The notes below the pieces were generated by a model, which worked only from the letters and a program-made list of their open reading frames with translations, had not been told where the DNA came from and did no database searches. A program made the translations under genes and the position numbers. Positions 1 through 8,442 of a stretch of 64,000 nucleotides of DNA are shown here, one piece after another. Position 1 is the first letter of the stretch. Each line of letters opens with the position of its first letter. The stretch covers positions 1 to 64,000 of the forward strand of contig NZ_CANLZV010000004.1 of assembly GCF_947495665.1 (NCBI RefSeq), read 5' to 3'. The DNA comes from an uncultured Sunxiuqinia sp. Its GTDB lineage: Bacteria > Bacteroidota > Bacteroidia > Bacteroidales > Prolixibacteraceae.

Positions 1-173
1 TTCGCAATTCTTCCTTATCTTTCTACTTTTTCAATATTTTCAATGAACGTATCATTCTTTCAAAAAACAACCGCTTTGCTAGCGGCTCTTTCTGATTTTT
101 GTGTTTCAGTATCTTTCGATTGAACTCCTCTCACTTCCCTACTCCGGCAAGCCGTTTCAGTAGTTCGGGGCGG
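1..173 (-). promoter_or_regulatory. Leader of a leftward rRNA operon (16S gene lies beyond the left edge)
   Basis: Read on the minus strand, this stretch follows three promoters and carries a motif of the type TTCATTG-AATATTG-AAAAAG (about positions 28-49), which is characteristic of the leader just upstream of 16S rRNA in Bacteroidota. No convincing protein-coding frame is present. The rRNA itself is not in the window, so the assignment is inference from leader and promoter architecture. Confidence 0.65.
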
Positions 174-204
174 CAAAGATAGAAAGCTTTTTTGGCTTTC
201 GCAA
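174..204 (-). promoter_or_regulatory. Leftward promoter P3 (rRNA-type)
   Basis: On the minus strand a -33 TTG (complement of 202-204) is followed after 20 bases by TATCTTTG (complement of 174-181), a full match to the Bacteroidota -7 consensus TAnnTTTG. It is the most proximal of three similar promoters that share an AAAAAAGC stretch before the -7 element. Confidence 0.7.
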
Positions 205-336
205 AACTTTCTGAGCTTTTTTTCAAACTCTTTTTTTTGCCCCTTATCAGCCTTTCCTGTTACGGAAAATCAAACCCTAAGGTTTGCCTGATAATACTCA
301 ATCTGTCGATGAACTCTTTCGCTCTTAAAGCGGCTG

Positions 337-367
337 CAAAACAAAGGCTTTTTTCTGAATCTTCCAA
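337..367 (-). promoter_or_regulatory. Leftward promoter P2 (degenerate, rRNA-type)
   Basis: On the minus strand TTG (complement of 365-367), 20-base spacer, then TTGTTTTG (complement of 337-344). It differs from TAnnTTTG at one base but has the same AAAAAAGC context and the same downstream GCnGCCGCTTT as its neighbours, so it is probably a diverged copy of the same promoter unit. Confidence 0.45.
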
Positions 368-470
368 GCATTTTAAAACTTTTATTTTTCAGAGGCCGAC
401 GCCCGCAATCCCAGCAAGAACGCTGCTTTCAGAGCTTCCGATGTAACTCGTATGTCTCTCAAAGCGGGTG

Positions 471-500
471 CAAATATAGGGAGCTTTTTTAATCCCGCAA
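471..500 (-). promoter_or_regulatory. Leftward promoter P1 (rRNA-type)
   Basis: On the minus strand TTG (complement of 498-500), 19-base spacer, then TATATTTG (complement of 471-478): a complete Bacteroidota primary-sigma promoter. It is the most upstream of the three tandem promoters. Confidence 0.7.
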
Positions 501-535
501 GCGCTTTTGGATTTTATTTTTAAACTTTCTGAAGC

Positions 536-1059
536 CCGACAATCCGAACGCCTTATTAGCAATCATTTAGCAAAACATTTTTTTTCACCGCCTGTTGAGC
601 TACTCCTGCAACAAACGCTCCGACCCGCGCTAAAAAAGCCTGGAAGCCTCATGAAGCCTGCTCTGGATGGGGCTATGGAAAGGTCTTCCAACAGAACAAA
701 TCATTTCCCCACCCTTATATAATATATAGGAACGCCAATTTGCAATGGTCAGAAGGCCCCCTAAAAACAAATTCATTTAATACCAGCCCCCCAGTTGTAT
801 TGGAATCCGTGTCATTAACATGCAACTGCTCAAAAAGTGGAGCCGACTTGGGTCATGCAAACGGCGCACACTTACAAAGAAGCCAATGGGGCCAACCATA
901 ATCACCCATCTGCCCCCTTTCTTCCACGAAAGTCACACCACCAAACAGCATTCTTACGCAAACACTCAAGGGGCAAACACATATTTACCTTAAGTTTTAA
1001 GCTGATTCTCTCCGTTTCTCCGGCACAATTATTATTTTTCGGAACACAAATCGCAAACT
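536..1059. other. Intergenic stretch without recognisable gene
   Basis: About 520 bases between the rRNA-type promoters and the DUF21/CBS gene. Open frames here have no family resemblance and no conserved start context. I see no tRNA, no terminator hairpin and no repeat. Confidence 0.5.
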
Positions 1060-2100
1060 ATGGGCATGTTACTCTTTTATCTGATTTTAGCCTTAGGAAT
1101 ATCATTCCTATGTTCTGTGCTGGAATCTGTTTTGTTATCCGTAAGTTTTTCATTTATCTATTTAAAAGAAGAGGAAGGCAGCCATTCGGCTAAAATTCTG
1201 AAAAACATCAAAAATCAAATCGATCGTCCCCTGGCCGCTATCCTTACGCTAAATACCATTGCGCACACCATCGGGGCTGCAGGCGTAGGCTCCGAAGCAA
1301 CCAAATTATTTGGAGAAGCCTATTTTGGTATCATCTCGGCTGTGCTCACTATTTTGATTTTAGTGTTGTCTGAGATTATTCCCAAAACAATTGGTGCTCA
1401 ATATTGGAGAGAACTTGCTCTGCCAACAGCTCGAATTATTCAAGGGTTGATCCTGATTACTTACCCACTGGTGCTTCTCAGCGAATTTATTACCCGCGCC
1501 TTTTCCAAAGGAAAAAGCAAACAATCAATTAGCCGGGAAGAAGTTGCCATGCTGGCATCATTGGGTCTTGACGAAGGAATTTTCAAGGAAACGGAAAGTA
1601 AAATCATCATCAACCTCATCCGACTTCGCGATATTAAGGTCAAAGACATCATGACACCACGGACAGTTATGCTGGCAGCTCCGGAAACCATGACCTTGGC
1701 TGAGTTTTTTGGGCAAGAGACCTTCTTTCAATTCTCGCGGATTCCAATTTTTCAAGAAAGTATCGACAAAATAACCGGTTACGTTCTGAAACAGGATGTT
1801 ATGGAAAAGCTGGCTGCCGGGGCCAGTGACGAACCGCTGCTTAACCACAAACGTGAACTGGTGGTGTGCTACGAAAACATTACGGTACCGGTACTTTTTG
1901 AGAAACTGCTCTTCAAAAAAGAACACGTAGCTCTTGTTATTAATGAATATGGAGGCACCGAAGGCCTGGTGACCATGGAAGACATTATTGAAACCATTCT
2001 TGGACTGGAAATTACCGATGAAAAAGACATCCAGACAGACATGCAGCAACTAGCCCGCGAACGTTGGGCGAAGCGCACCAAAGACATGGACATCAAATAA
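1060..2100 (+). CDS. DUF21/CBS-domain membrane protein (CNNM/HlyC-CorC family)
   Basis: A 346-residue inner-membrane protein of the family linked to Mg2+/Co2+ transport or efflux. Residues 1 to about 150 form the DUF21 region, with hydrophobic segments at 1-30, about 60-80 and 90-135 and the typical SEIIPKTIGAQ. Residues about 195-320 are a CBS pair: 'IMTPRTVM' opens the first repeat and 'INEYGGTEGLVTMEDIIE' closes the second. The C-terminal CorC/HlyC domain of longer relatives is absent: the protein ends about 25 residues after the CBS pair. The ATG at 1060 is followed by a second ATG two codons later. It stands alone and ends at a shared bidirectional terminator. The transported ion cannot be told from sequence. 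Confidence 0.85.
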   Translation: MGMLLFYLILALGISFLCSVLESVLLSVSFSFIYLKEEEGSHSAKILKNIKNQIDRPLAAILTLNTIAHTIGAAGVGSEATKLFGEAYFGIISAVLTILILVLSEIIPKTIGAQYWRELALPTARIIQGLILITYPLVLLSEFITRAFSKGKSKQSISREEVAMLASLGLDEGIFKETESKIIINLIRLRDIKVKDIMTPRTVMLAAPETMTLAEFFGQETFFQFSRIPIFQESIDKITGYVLKQDVMEKLAAGASDEPLLNHKRELVVCYENITVPVLFEKLLFKKEHVALVINEYGGTEGLVTMEDIIETILGLEITDEKDIQTDMQQLARERWAKRTKDMDIK

Positions 2101-2157
2101 GACAGTTAAGCTAACGCAGGTGCCAAGAAAATACGAAGCGATCTGCATTCTAAAATA

Positions 2158-2196
2158 AAAAAGCCAGCCATCGATTCTCTTTCGATAGCTGGCTTT
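2158..2196. terminator. Bidirectional intrinsic terminator
   Basis: The arms AAAGCCAGC and GCTGGCTTT, with further partial pairing of ATCGA/TCGAT inside, form a stem flanked by A-rich and T-rich tracts. It lies between the convergent DUF21/CBS gene (stop 2100) and the PNGase F-like gene (stop 2235), so it can end both. Confidence 0.8.
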
Positions 2197-2234
2197 AGTT
2201 TATTATTCCTTCCCAACTTTATCGGGAACTATAC

Positions 2235-4163
2235 TTAGTCAAAACTTCTGGATGTTTTATTGACCCGAAGTTTGAGTTTACTTTCTCCTTCAACAAACAG
2301 CTCTACAACATAGCGTCCGTCTTTAAATTCAGAGAAATCAATATCAAATGTCTTATGCTCCACTTGCTTGAAGGGGATCGTCTTCACCAGATCGCCATCT
2401 GCCAAAATATGAATCTCACCATCTGAAGGCTTTTCGGTATCCACCATCAATTCTGTTTTCGACTTAAACATACGTGGGTGAAGGATATACAGTTCCTGCT
2501 CAACGTTTTCGTCAATACGAGGGGCTTTCGAAGTTGTAAAATCCAGCTTTTCCCCAACTCCACAATCACTTTCGAAACGATGCAACACCTGACCATTTAA
2601 ATCCGACAGATACATGTAGCCATAACCTTGCTTAGGCATAAACCAAAATTCCAATCCGTTATGAGCGGTGTCCTGCAAAGCCAAGCGATATTTACCCTCA
2701 GCCAAAACCAAAGTGTCCCGATATAAGGTATTTGCTTCCGACTGTTCCGGAGTACGCTCAAAAACAACTTCCTGTTGTTCATTAATTACCCGAATGGTAT
2801 TGTCGCCAGGCGCATTGTTCGATTTATACGTTAGCACCATTGTCTCCGGCATTTCTTTTGGAGAGACAAACGCTGCCTGCCGGCTGTTGTCTGCGTCCCA
2901 TTCATCCATTTCACCATTCGCCAAACTAACTTCCACTGAAAAAACATTTTCACCAAAGTTAAAATCAATCACTCCAGGCAATACAATCACTTGCTCCTCA
3001 TAAAAACCAAGTTCTCCGGTCCAGGTAAAAGTTTTAAAATCGAACCCTTCGGTACCGTAAACAATATCCAAGGCCTGAATAGGCTCACTCCCCAAATTAC
3101 GCACCACAATGCGTGGCTCAAAGCAAGAAGGATTCAAACGATTGAGCTCAACCGATTTGTTCGGCACCAGAATTTCTTCAATGGCCACATCGTTTTTACT
3201 GTTTGGCTGGTTGTATTGAAACAACATGGCCTGAATCGATTCGTTGGCCTGTACATTTTTTTGAGCGGTGTAAGGCTCCAGCTCCAAATCAATGGTGTGT
3301 GTTGGCTGGGTAATTGGGAAATCAATCAAGTCAGCTTTCTGCAAATCGCCCGGACACCAATAAGCCCGGTCAAAGATCCAGGTACCGCCCTGAGGATAAA
3401 GGGCATTGTCGGCACACTCTTTCCACATATCACGACGATCAATCACCACTCCATCGACAACCACTTCACGCCAACGGCTACAAAACTCGCTGCAACCTCT
3501 AGGGCGATCCATCCCATGCCCGGTATGCTGAATGCGCAAACGTCCCAACTTAGCTTCCGGAGCCATTTTCATTTCCACCGGCGCCAAGGATGCTGTAATT
3601 GGCTTAGTACTGTCTCCATACGCATAGTTTCCGGCAAATACCTTATCGTACTTAACCATTTCGGCGACAGGTTTACCAACATTCACTTCAAAATCAATCG
3701 TCAAATCCCAACCAACATCCTTGCTCTCATAGCCCGAATGCATGTATTCAACTTCCACGCTGTCACGCAGCAAACTGGCAAAGTCAGTCACATCAACCCG
3801 CCATTTCCATTCCCAGTCTTTCTTAAAGTTACTTCCGTAAGGCGTTAGCATCCGCCCAATTTCCAGGTTAAGCGAATCGCCATGCACTCCGCCGACCCGA
3901 CGAATGGTAATGTGATCCAGGTAATCCCAGTGCGCAATGTTAATGGAATCAGGATGTCCCAAAGTCACATCCATAAACACACGTCTAACGGGTTCATCTT
4001 TCCCAGGAAAGACAGCCCAATTTTTAAAATAATTGCTCCCACTTGGACTACAAGTAATCGTTTCGTGGTTGTGAGAGGTTACAATAACCGTTTTGGGTTC
4101 AATTTTCGGAGTACAACTCACCAAAGCGATTAATCCCACATAAAGCAAAAAGCGATAGAACAT
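2235..4163 (-). CDS. PNGase F-like peptide-N-glycosidase lipoprotein
   Basis: A 642-residue predicted surface or periplasmic lipoprotein (signal peptide ending LVSC, lipidated Cys17). The first ~320 residues resemble the two jelly-roll domains of peptide-N4-(N-acetyl-beta-glucosaminyl)asparagine amidase F, which releases whole N-glycans from glycoproteins. HWDY (Asp80) and GHGMDRPRGCSEFC (Glu226 between cysteines) match the regions holding the catalytic Asp and Glu of PNGase F, as aligned from memory. Residues about 330-640 are extra beta-rich domains not found in the ~314-residue mature Elizabethkingia enzyme and may help in substrate binding. It is last in the PUL, 79 bases after the fucosidase. 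Deglycosidase activity is inference from the family; the locus context supports it. Confidence 0.8.
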   Translation of the reverse strand: MFYRFLLYVGLIALVSCTPKIEPKTVIVTSHNHETITCSPSGSNYFKNWAVFPGKDEPVRRVFMDVTLGHPDSINIAHWDYLDHITIRRVGGVHGDSLNLEIGRMLTPYGSNFKKDWEWKWRVDVTDFASLLRDSVEVEYMHSGYESKDVGWDLTIDFEVNVGKPVAEMVKYDKVFAGNYAYGDSTKPITASLAPVEMKMAPEAKLGRLRIQHTGHGMDRPRGCSEFCSRWREVVVDGVVIDRRDMWKECADNALYPQGGTWIFDRAYWCPGDLQKADLIDFPITQPTHTIDLELEPYTAQKNVQANESIQAMLFQYNQPNSKNDVAIEEILVPNKSVELNRLNPSCFEPRIVVRNLGSEPIQALDIVYGTEGFDFKTFTWTGELGFYEEQVIVLPGVIDFNFGENVFSVEVSLANGEMDEWDADNSRQAAFVSPKEMPETMVLTYKSNNAPGDNTIRVINEQQEVVFERTPEQSEANTLYRDTLVLAEGKYRLALQDTAHNGLEFWFMPKQGYGYMYLSDLNGQVLHRFESDCGVGEKLDFTTSKAPRIDENVEQELYILHPRMFKSKTELMVDTEKPSDGEIHILADGDLVKTIPFKQVEHKTFDIDFSEFKDGRYVVELFVEGESKLKLRVNKTSRSFD

Positions 4164-4242
4164 ATTCTTCTGTTTTTATAGGTGATTTAAAGGTTAACTG
4201 ATCTCAGCACCCTGCTTTTCAGCTAACCGTTTTTAATTATCA

Positions 4243-5733
4243 TCAATCTTCAGCTATTTCGAACTGAAGTACCCAGGCATAACCAGCCGGTGGATTCTTC
4301 CGCAACTTTGCAGGAATTTGCACCAACATGCCATTTCCAGATTTCTTCCAACTCAATGATTTTCCATCTCCAAGCAGACTTACTTTTGCGCCTCTCTTTG
4401 GCTGGAAAGAATTCACGTAAATCTCTGCAGGTAATTGTTTTTGGCCTTCATCAGCCAGGTAGATTGCATTAATGGTATTCGAATCTTTTTTACGGGTGAA
4501 GCAAATATTGGCTTCTTTATACGGAGCAATCGCCCGTGTACTGTAAATGGCTTCGCCATTCACCTGAATCCATTCGCCCATGGCTTCCAACAACTGATAA
4601 GCTTCATCGTGCCACGTTCCATCAGGCCCCGGAGCTATATTATAAAGTAAGTTTCCACCTTTAGCCACAATATCAACCAACATATGGATGGCTTTTCTTG
4701 GACTCATGTATTGTGCATCGGGCACATAAGACCAACCACCGCCGGCAATAATGCACGACTCCCATGGAAATGGCAACGCTTCTTCCGGTACTTTATTTTC
4801 AGGCGTCAAGTAGTTTTGGTTTTTCCCTTCTACTGCACGGTCCACCACAATTAGCCCGGGTTGTTTTTTGCGCACCTTTTCAACAAGCTCATCCATTTTG
4901 ATGTCTTGATTCACTGCAAACGACTTCAAAAAACCAGAGGAAGTTCCCATGCCTTTTCGAATCAAAGAATGCTGCATTTCTTCTTTTGAAGACTTTGCTA
5001 CCCAACCGCCATCGAGCCATAAAATATCGATCTTGCCATAATCGGTCATCAGCTCCAAAATTTGATTGTGCGTAAAATCAACAAACTTTTGCCATTTTTC
5101 AGGATAGGCTTCCGGATCGTAGTTCACATTCCGGTTGAACGGAGGAAAGTACGGATCCCAATAGTAATCAGAATGCCAGTCAGGTTTTGAGAAATAGGCT
5201 CCAGCCCATAACCCTTCATTTCTGAAAGCATCAAAAATTTCTTTTGTAATGTTGGCTTTTGGATTGGAATGAAATGCACATGCCTCATCGGTCACCTTAT
5301 AATCAGTATATTTCGAATCAAACATGCAAAAGCCATCATGGTGCTTGGTCGTAAAAACCAAGTACTTCATTCCGGCATCACTTGCTGCCTTGGCCCACTT
5401 CTCCGGATTGAAATCTACGGGATTGAAGGAATTCTTCAGTCCTTCATATTCCTTTACATACTCATAGTAATTCTCCGGATTATTCCCTTTTTTGCGTTGG
5501 CACCAGCCATAGTCTTCCGGGCAAATTGACCAGGACTCCACAATTCCCCATTGGCTGTATGCTCCCCAGTGCATCAAAAGGCCAAATTTTAAATCCTGCC
5601 ATTGATCTAATTTCTCATTCACCAAAGGATCATCCACAGGGTGATATCGCTGTCCTTCATATTCGTGAACCATCTGAGCGGAGGCACTCAGAACCAAAAA
5701 AGTAAAACACAGATTCGTTAGTAGTTTTTTCAT
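4243..5733 (-). CDS. GH29 alpha-L-fucosidase, secreted
   Basis: A 496-residue retaining alpha-L-fucosidase with a cleavable signal peptide (MKKLLTNLCFTFLVLSASAQ). GH29 hallmarks are the HWG at 55-57, KHHDGF at 130-135 and IDILWLDGGW with the likely nucleophile Asp241. A C-terminal beta-sandwich region follows from about residue 400. It removes terminal fucose from glycans. Placed between a plug-only TonB protein (33 bases away) and a PNGase F-like enzyme, it would be expected to trim core or antennary fucose of N-glycans. Linkage preference (alpha-1,2/3/4/6) cannot be read from the sequence. Confidence 0.93.
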   Translation of the reverse strand: MKKLLTNLCFTFLVLSASAQMVHEYEGQRYHPVDDPLVNEKLDQWQDLKFGLLMHWGAYSQWGIVESWSICPEDYGWCQRKKGNNPENYYEYVKEYEGLKNSFNPVDFNPEKWAKAASDAGMKYLVFTTKHHDGFCMFDSKYTDYKVTDEACAFHSNPKANITKEIFDAFRNEGLWAGAYFSKPDWHSDYYWDPYFPPFNRNVNYDPEAYPEKWQKFVDFTHNQILELMTDYGKIDILWLDGGWVAKSSKEEMQHSLIRKGMGTSSGFLKSFAVNQDIKMDELVEKVRKKQPGLIVVDRAVEGKNQNYLTPENKVPEEALPFPWESCIIAGGGWSYVPDAQYMSPRKAIHMLVDIVAKGGNLLYNIAPGPDGTWHDEAYQLLEAMGEWIQVNGEAIYSTRAIAPYKEANICFTRKKDSNTINAIYLADEGQKQLPAEIYVNSFQPKRGAKVSLLGDGKSLSWKKSGNGMLVQIPAKLRKNPPAGYAWVLQFEIAED

Positions 5734-5765
5734 TGCAACAAAAATTTAGCTAGTCATATAATTGA

Positions 5766-6458
5766 TCAATCCGTTGATTTTGTTTTTACAACAATGACTC
5801 CTCCCATACCCCGAGAACCATAACGTGCAGAAGCCGCAGCTCCTTTAAGCACCGAAATTGACTTTACCTGAGTTGGCGGAATATTCACAAAAACCGGGAA
5901 CTCCACAATGGTTCCGTCAACCACCAGCAAAGCAGGAACATCGCCACTGTTGATCGTTGTTGCTCCACGAATATTAATGGCATTATTTCTAATGCTGACT
6001 CCGGAAATACGCCCTTCAATTGCCTCCAAAATAGTTTGATAATTACTGTAATCCGAGTCCGCTTCCAAATGCTGAATGGCATATGTCAGCTGCTCTTCAC
6101 TAATATGTCCGTAACCTGTAGCTATTTCGAAATTTTTTTCGCCATTCCTGTAGCGCAAATTTACAATTACTGAATCGGAATCAGCAAAGTTCCTCAATTT
6201 AATATTTTCAGAATAGAAGCCATTGGCGCTTATTTTCAATTTTCCCTTTTCATCGCAAACCAGAGAAAACACTCCCTTTTCATCGGTAAGCACTTCCGTA
6301 TCTGACCCCTTGCAAACAACCGAAACCTTACTTAAAGGAATCGAACTAAAAGCTGTTACTCTTCCTTTTATCGCATGCTCCTGAGCTATCGCCGACAGCG
6401 AGAAACTCCCCCAAAAGCAAACGATAAAAAACAACAAGTTGGACTTAGATTTCACCAT
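5766..6458 (-). CDS. Plug-only TonB-dependent receptor-like protein (no barrel)
   Basis: A 230-residue exported protein: signal peptide to about residue 25, a carboxypeptidase-like regulatory beta-sandwich at about 28-105 (IKGRVTAFSSIPLSKVSVV), then a TonB plug domain at about 120-228 ending in LKGAAASARYGSRGMGGVIVVKTK, the same block that ends the plug of SusC. It stops exactly where the 22-strand barrel should begin. The ATG has normal spacing and the neighbouring sequence holds no barrel remnant in another frame, so it looks like a compact gene and not a recent truncation. It lies between a terminator hairpin and the fucosidase gene. A role in signalling or as a decoy/partner of the SusC is speculative. 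Confidence 0.75.
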   Translation of the reverse strand: MVKSKSNLLFFIVCFWGSFSLSAIAQEHAIKGRVTAFSSIPLSKVSVVCKGSDTEVLTDEKGVFSLVCDEKGKLKISANGFYSENIKLRNFADSDSVIVNLRYRNGEKNFEIATGYGHISEEQLTYAIQHLEADSDYSNYQTILEAIEGRISGVSIRNNAINIRGATTINSGDVPALLVVDGTIVEFPVFVNIPPTQVKSISVLKGAAASARYGSRGMGGVIVVKTKSTD

Positions 6459-6499
6459 GCCTATTATTTTTTGATTTTTTGAAAATGAATACAGAATGA

Positions 6500-6530
6500 A
6501 AAACCGCTGAACGTAAAGAACAGCGGTTTT
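6500..6530 (-). terminator. Intrinsic terminator inside the PUL, after susD
   Basis: The arms AAAACCGCTG and CAGCGGTTTT are a perfect 10-bp inverted repeat around an 11-base loop, and on the minus strand a T-run follows the stem. It lies 51 bases after the SusD stop and 42 bases before the plug-only gene, so it would lower expression of the enzymes relative to the SusCD pair. Confidence 0.8.
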
Positions 6531-6580
6531 ATCGCACCTAAACTAGCCCAATATCCAAACGAAGGATATCCAATTAGTGA

Positions 6581-8422
6581 TTAATTCTTGGGACCTGCTC
6601 CGTAATTGGGGTTTTCTTGATCGAACCACAACCTTTCCGCATTCAGAATTGTAGCCTCCGGAGTACCGGTTGTGAAACCTTGCTCCTGAATAGCCGCCAT
6701 TTTGTTGGCATAATTGATGTCATCCTCTGTTGGCGTATCCACCACAAAGCGACGAGGAAGAACCACTGCAGCCCCAGAGGCTGTCACATCCTCCCAAGCC
6801 AAGTAGGCACTGCCCTTTTTCGGAATTCCGGAACGACGAACAGTTGTCCAGATATCATTGGGTGTATTCAAAAAGTTGATAAATTGCTGAATATAGACTT
6901 TTTCCAAACCATCGGTTGTTAAATCATAAGCATTCAGAGCCAGCAGATCCGTAATTTCTCCATCCCGAAGCATGGTAGCTGCCTCTGCAGCTTCATCAGC
7001 ATCAACATAAACCGGATCGCCATTGTAATACGGCATTTGCTGATGCTCTGCAAATCGATCAGCACGCATCACAGACAACTCAACTCCCCAGTCGAAATAC
7101 TCCTGTGCGCTTTTGGGAAGATTAGCTCCCAACAACTTGAATTCAGCCAGATACAGATTCGTTTCGGCTGCCGTACCCAAAATAACATACAGCGGTGGAT
7201 CATTGTCTTTCAGTTCAATAATACGTCCACCTGGTTTGGTTGGGTAGGTGTAGTTATAAGTTGTGCGTGTCAGCTTTTCAGAATACAGAGAAGTGGCAAT
7301 ATACGTTTTAGTTTCAATCTTGTTCGTGGCACCTTGGTTGAAGTACTTTTCATTGGCCGGATCCAAAACAGCATCAGGCGACAATGGAGCCCCATGATAA
7401 CGAACCCAAGGTTCACCATCACCTAACCAACCTGCAAAATTGCCATCAGCATCCAAATCAACTAATGGAGCGATGTAAGGAGGAAGAGCTTTCCCAGCAT
7501 CGATAAATGCCTGCACGACTTCTCCGTTAAAATGGTTTTTCTCAAAGGAAAAACGCAGACGAGGATCTTTGTTGGCTAACAAGAAATCAACCAGATTTTT
7601 ACTGGCATAACCAATCCACATGCCATTACCAGTTCCGTAGTATTTAATATCCCTTTTGTAGATAAAGTCGTCATTCATTTCATCCATGTAGCCCACAGAA
7701 GAGTTGGCCACCTGCTCTACAATCTGGATAGCCCGGGCCCGGTCTTTATTCACTAAGCGAGCTGCAATACGAAGTTTTAGGAGATTGCAGTATTTCGCCC
7801 ACTGCCCATAGTCACCACCATAAATCCGATCCTGGTTTCCCATGGCAAACTGGTCAGTTGCAGTTAAGCCGGCTATGGCCTCATCCAGTTCGGTCAGCCA
7901 GATATTAAACAACTCCTGTTGGCTATCTACCTTAGGTGTTAATAACGGAGGATTGGTGTATGGCGCCAAACCAGCCTCAGTGTAAACCAATGATCCTGTT
8001 TGATCAGTAATGGTTAGAGCCGTTGCAATCTGAACCGGATAAGTCAAAGCACGTAGGGCTTGGTAAGCTCCTTGCTCTTCTTCAGGCAATGCATCTATAC
8101 GCGCTCTGATGTCCATGGTTTGCGGCATCAGACTTCCGTAAAGATTCTGACCTCCAGCCGGTCCCATCTCATTATAAGTTACACCATTGCCCCCCTGCGC
8201 ACTTCCAACCTGCGTCCAGGGATGAATGTATTGAAAGTTGCTGTAAAACCAATTGGTATAGTCGTTACCATACATTTGCTCAATGGCTTTCGTCATGGAG
8301 TATCTCAAATCAGGCTCTGATAATGTTGAAGGGTCGGTGTTAAGTTTAGCAAACTCTTCCTTATCGCACCCAATCGCTAAAATAAAGATCAGAGCAAATA
8401 TTAATTTATATGTTGTTTTCAT
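6581..8422 (-). CDS. SusD/RagB-family glycan-binding outer-membrane lipoprotein
   Basis: About 613 residues from the ATG at 8422, which places the lipobox (FILAIGC) about 20 residues in; an ATG three codons upstream (8431) is less likely. The start KLNTDPSTLSEPDLRYSM and the tryptophan-rich WFYSNFQYIHPWTQV segment are typical of the SusD-like_2 branch. It is lipidated and sits on the cell surface as the lid that captures glycan for the SusC channel. It starts 20 bases after the SusC stop, so the two are co-transcribed and probably translationally linked. Substrate is inferred from the neighbouring fucosidase and PNGase-like genes. Confidence 0.93.
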   Translation of the reverse strand: MKTTYKLIFALIFILAIGCDKEEFAKLNTDPSTLSEPDLRYSMTKAIEQMYGNDYTNWFYSNFQYIHPWTQVGSAQGGNGVTYNEMGPAGGQNLYGSLMPQTMDIRARIDALPEEEQGAYQALRALTYPVQIATALTITDQTGSLVYTEAGLAPYTNPPLLTPKVDSQQELFNIWLTELDEAIAGLTATDQFAMGNQDRIYGGDYGQWAKYCNLLKLRIAARLVNKDRARAIQIVEQVANSSVGYMDEMNDDFIYKRDIKYYGTGNGMWIGYASKNLVDFLLANKDPRLRFSFEKNHFNGEVVQAFIDAGKALPPYIAPLVDLDADGNFAGWLGDGEPWVRYHGAPLSPDAVLDPANEKYFNQGATNKIETKTYIATSLYSEKLTRTTYNYTYPTKPGGRIIELKDNDPPLYVILGTAAETNLYLAEFKLLGANLPKSAQEYFDWGVELSVMRADRFAEHQQMPYYNGDPVYVDADEAAEAATMLRDGEITDLLALNAYDLTTDGLEKVYIQQFINFLNTPNDIWTTVRRSGIPKKGSAYLAWEDVTASGAAVVLPRRFVVDTPTEDDINYANKMAAIQEQGFTTGTPEATILNAERLWFDQENPNYGAGPKN

Positions 8423-8442
8423 ATTTACCATTTTTAAGTTTT

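Noticed and set aside
2991-3848. 285-codon plus-strand frame
   Set aside because: It lies wholly antisense to the PNGase F-like gene, which has a clear signal peptide and catalytic motifs.
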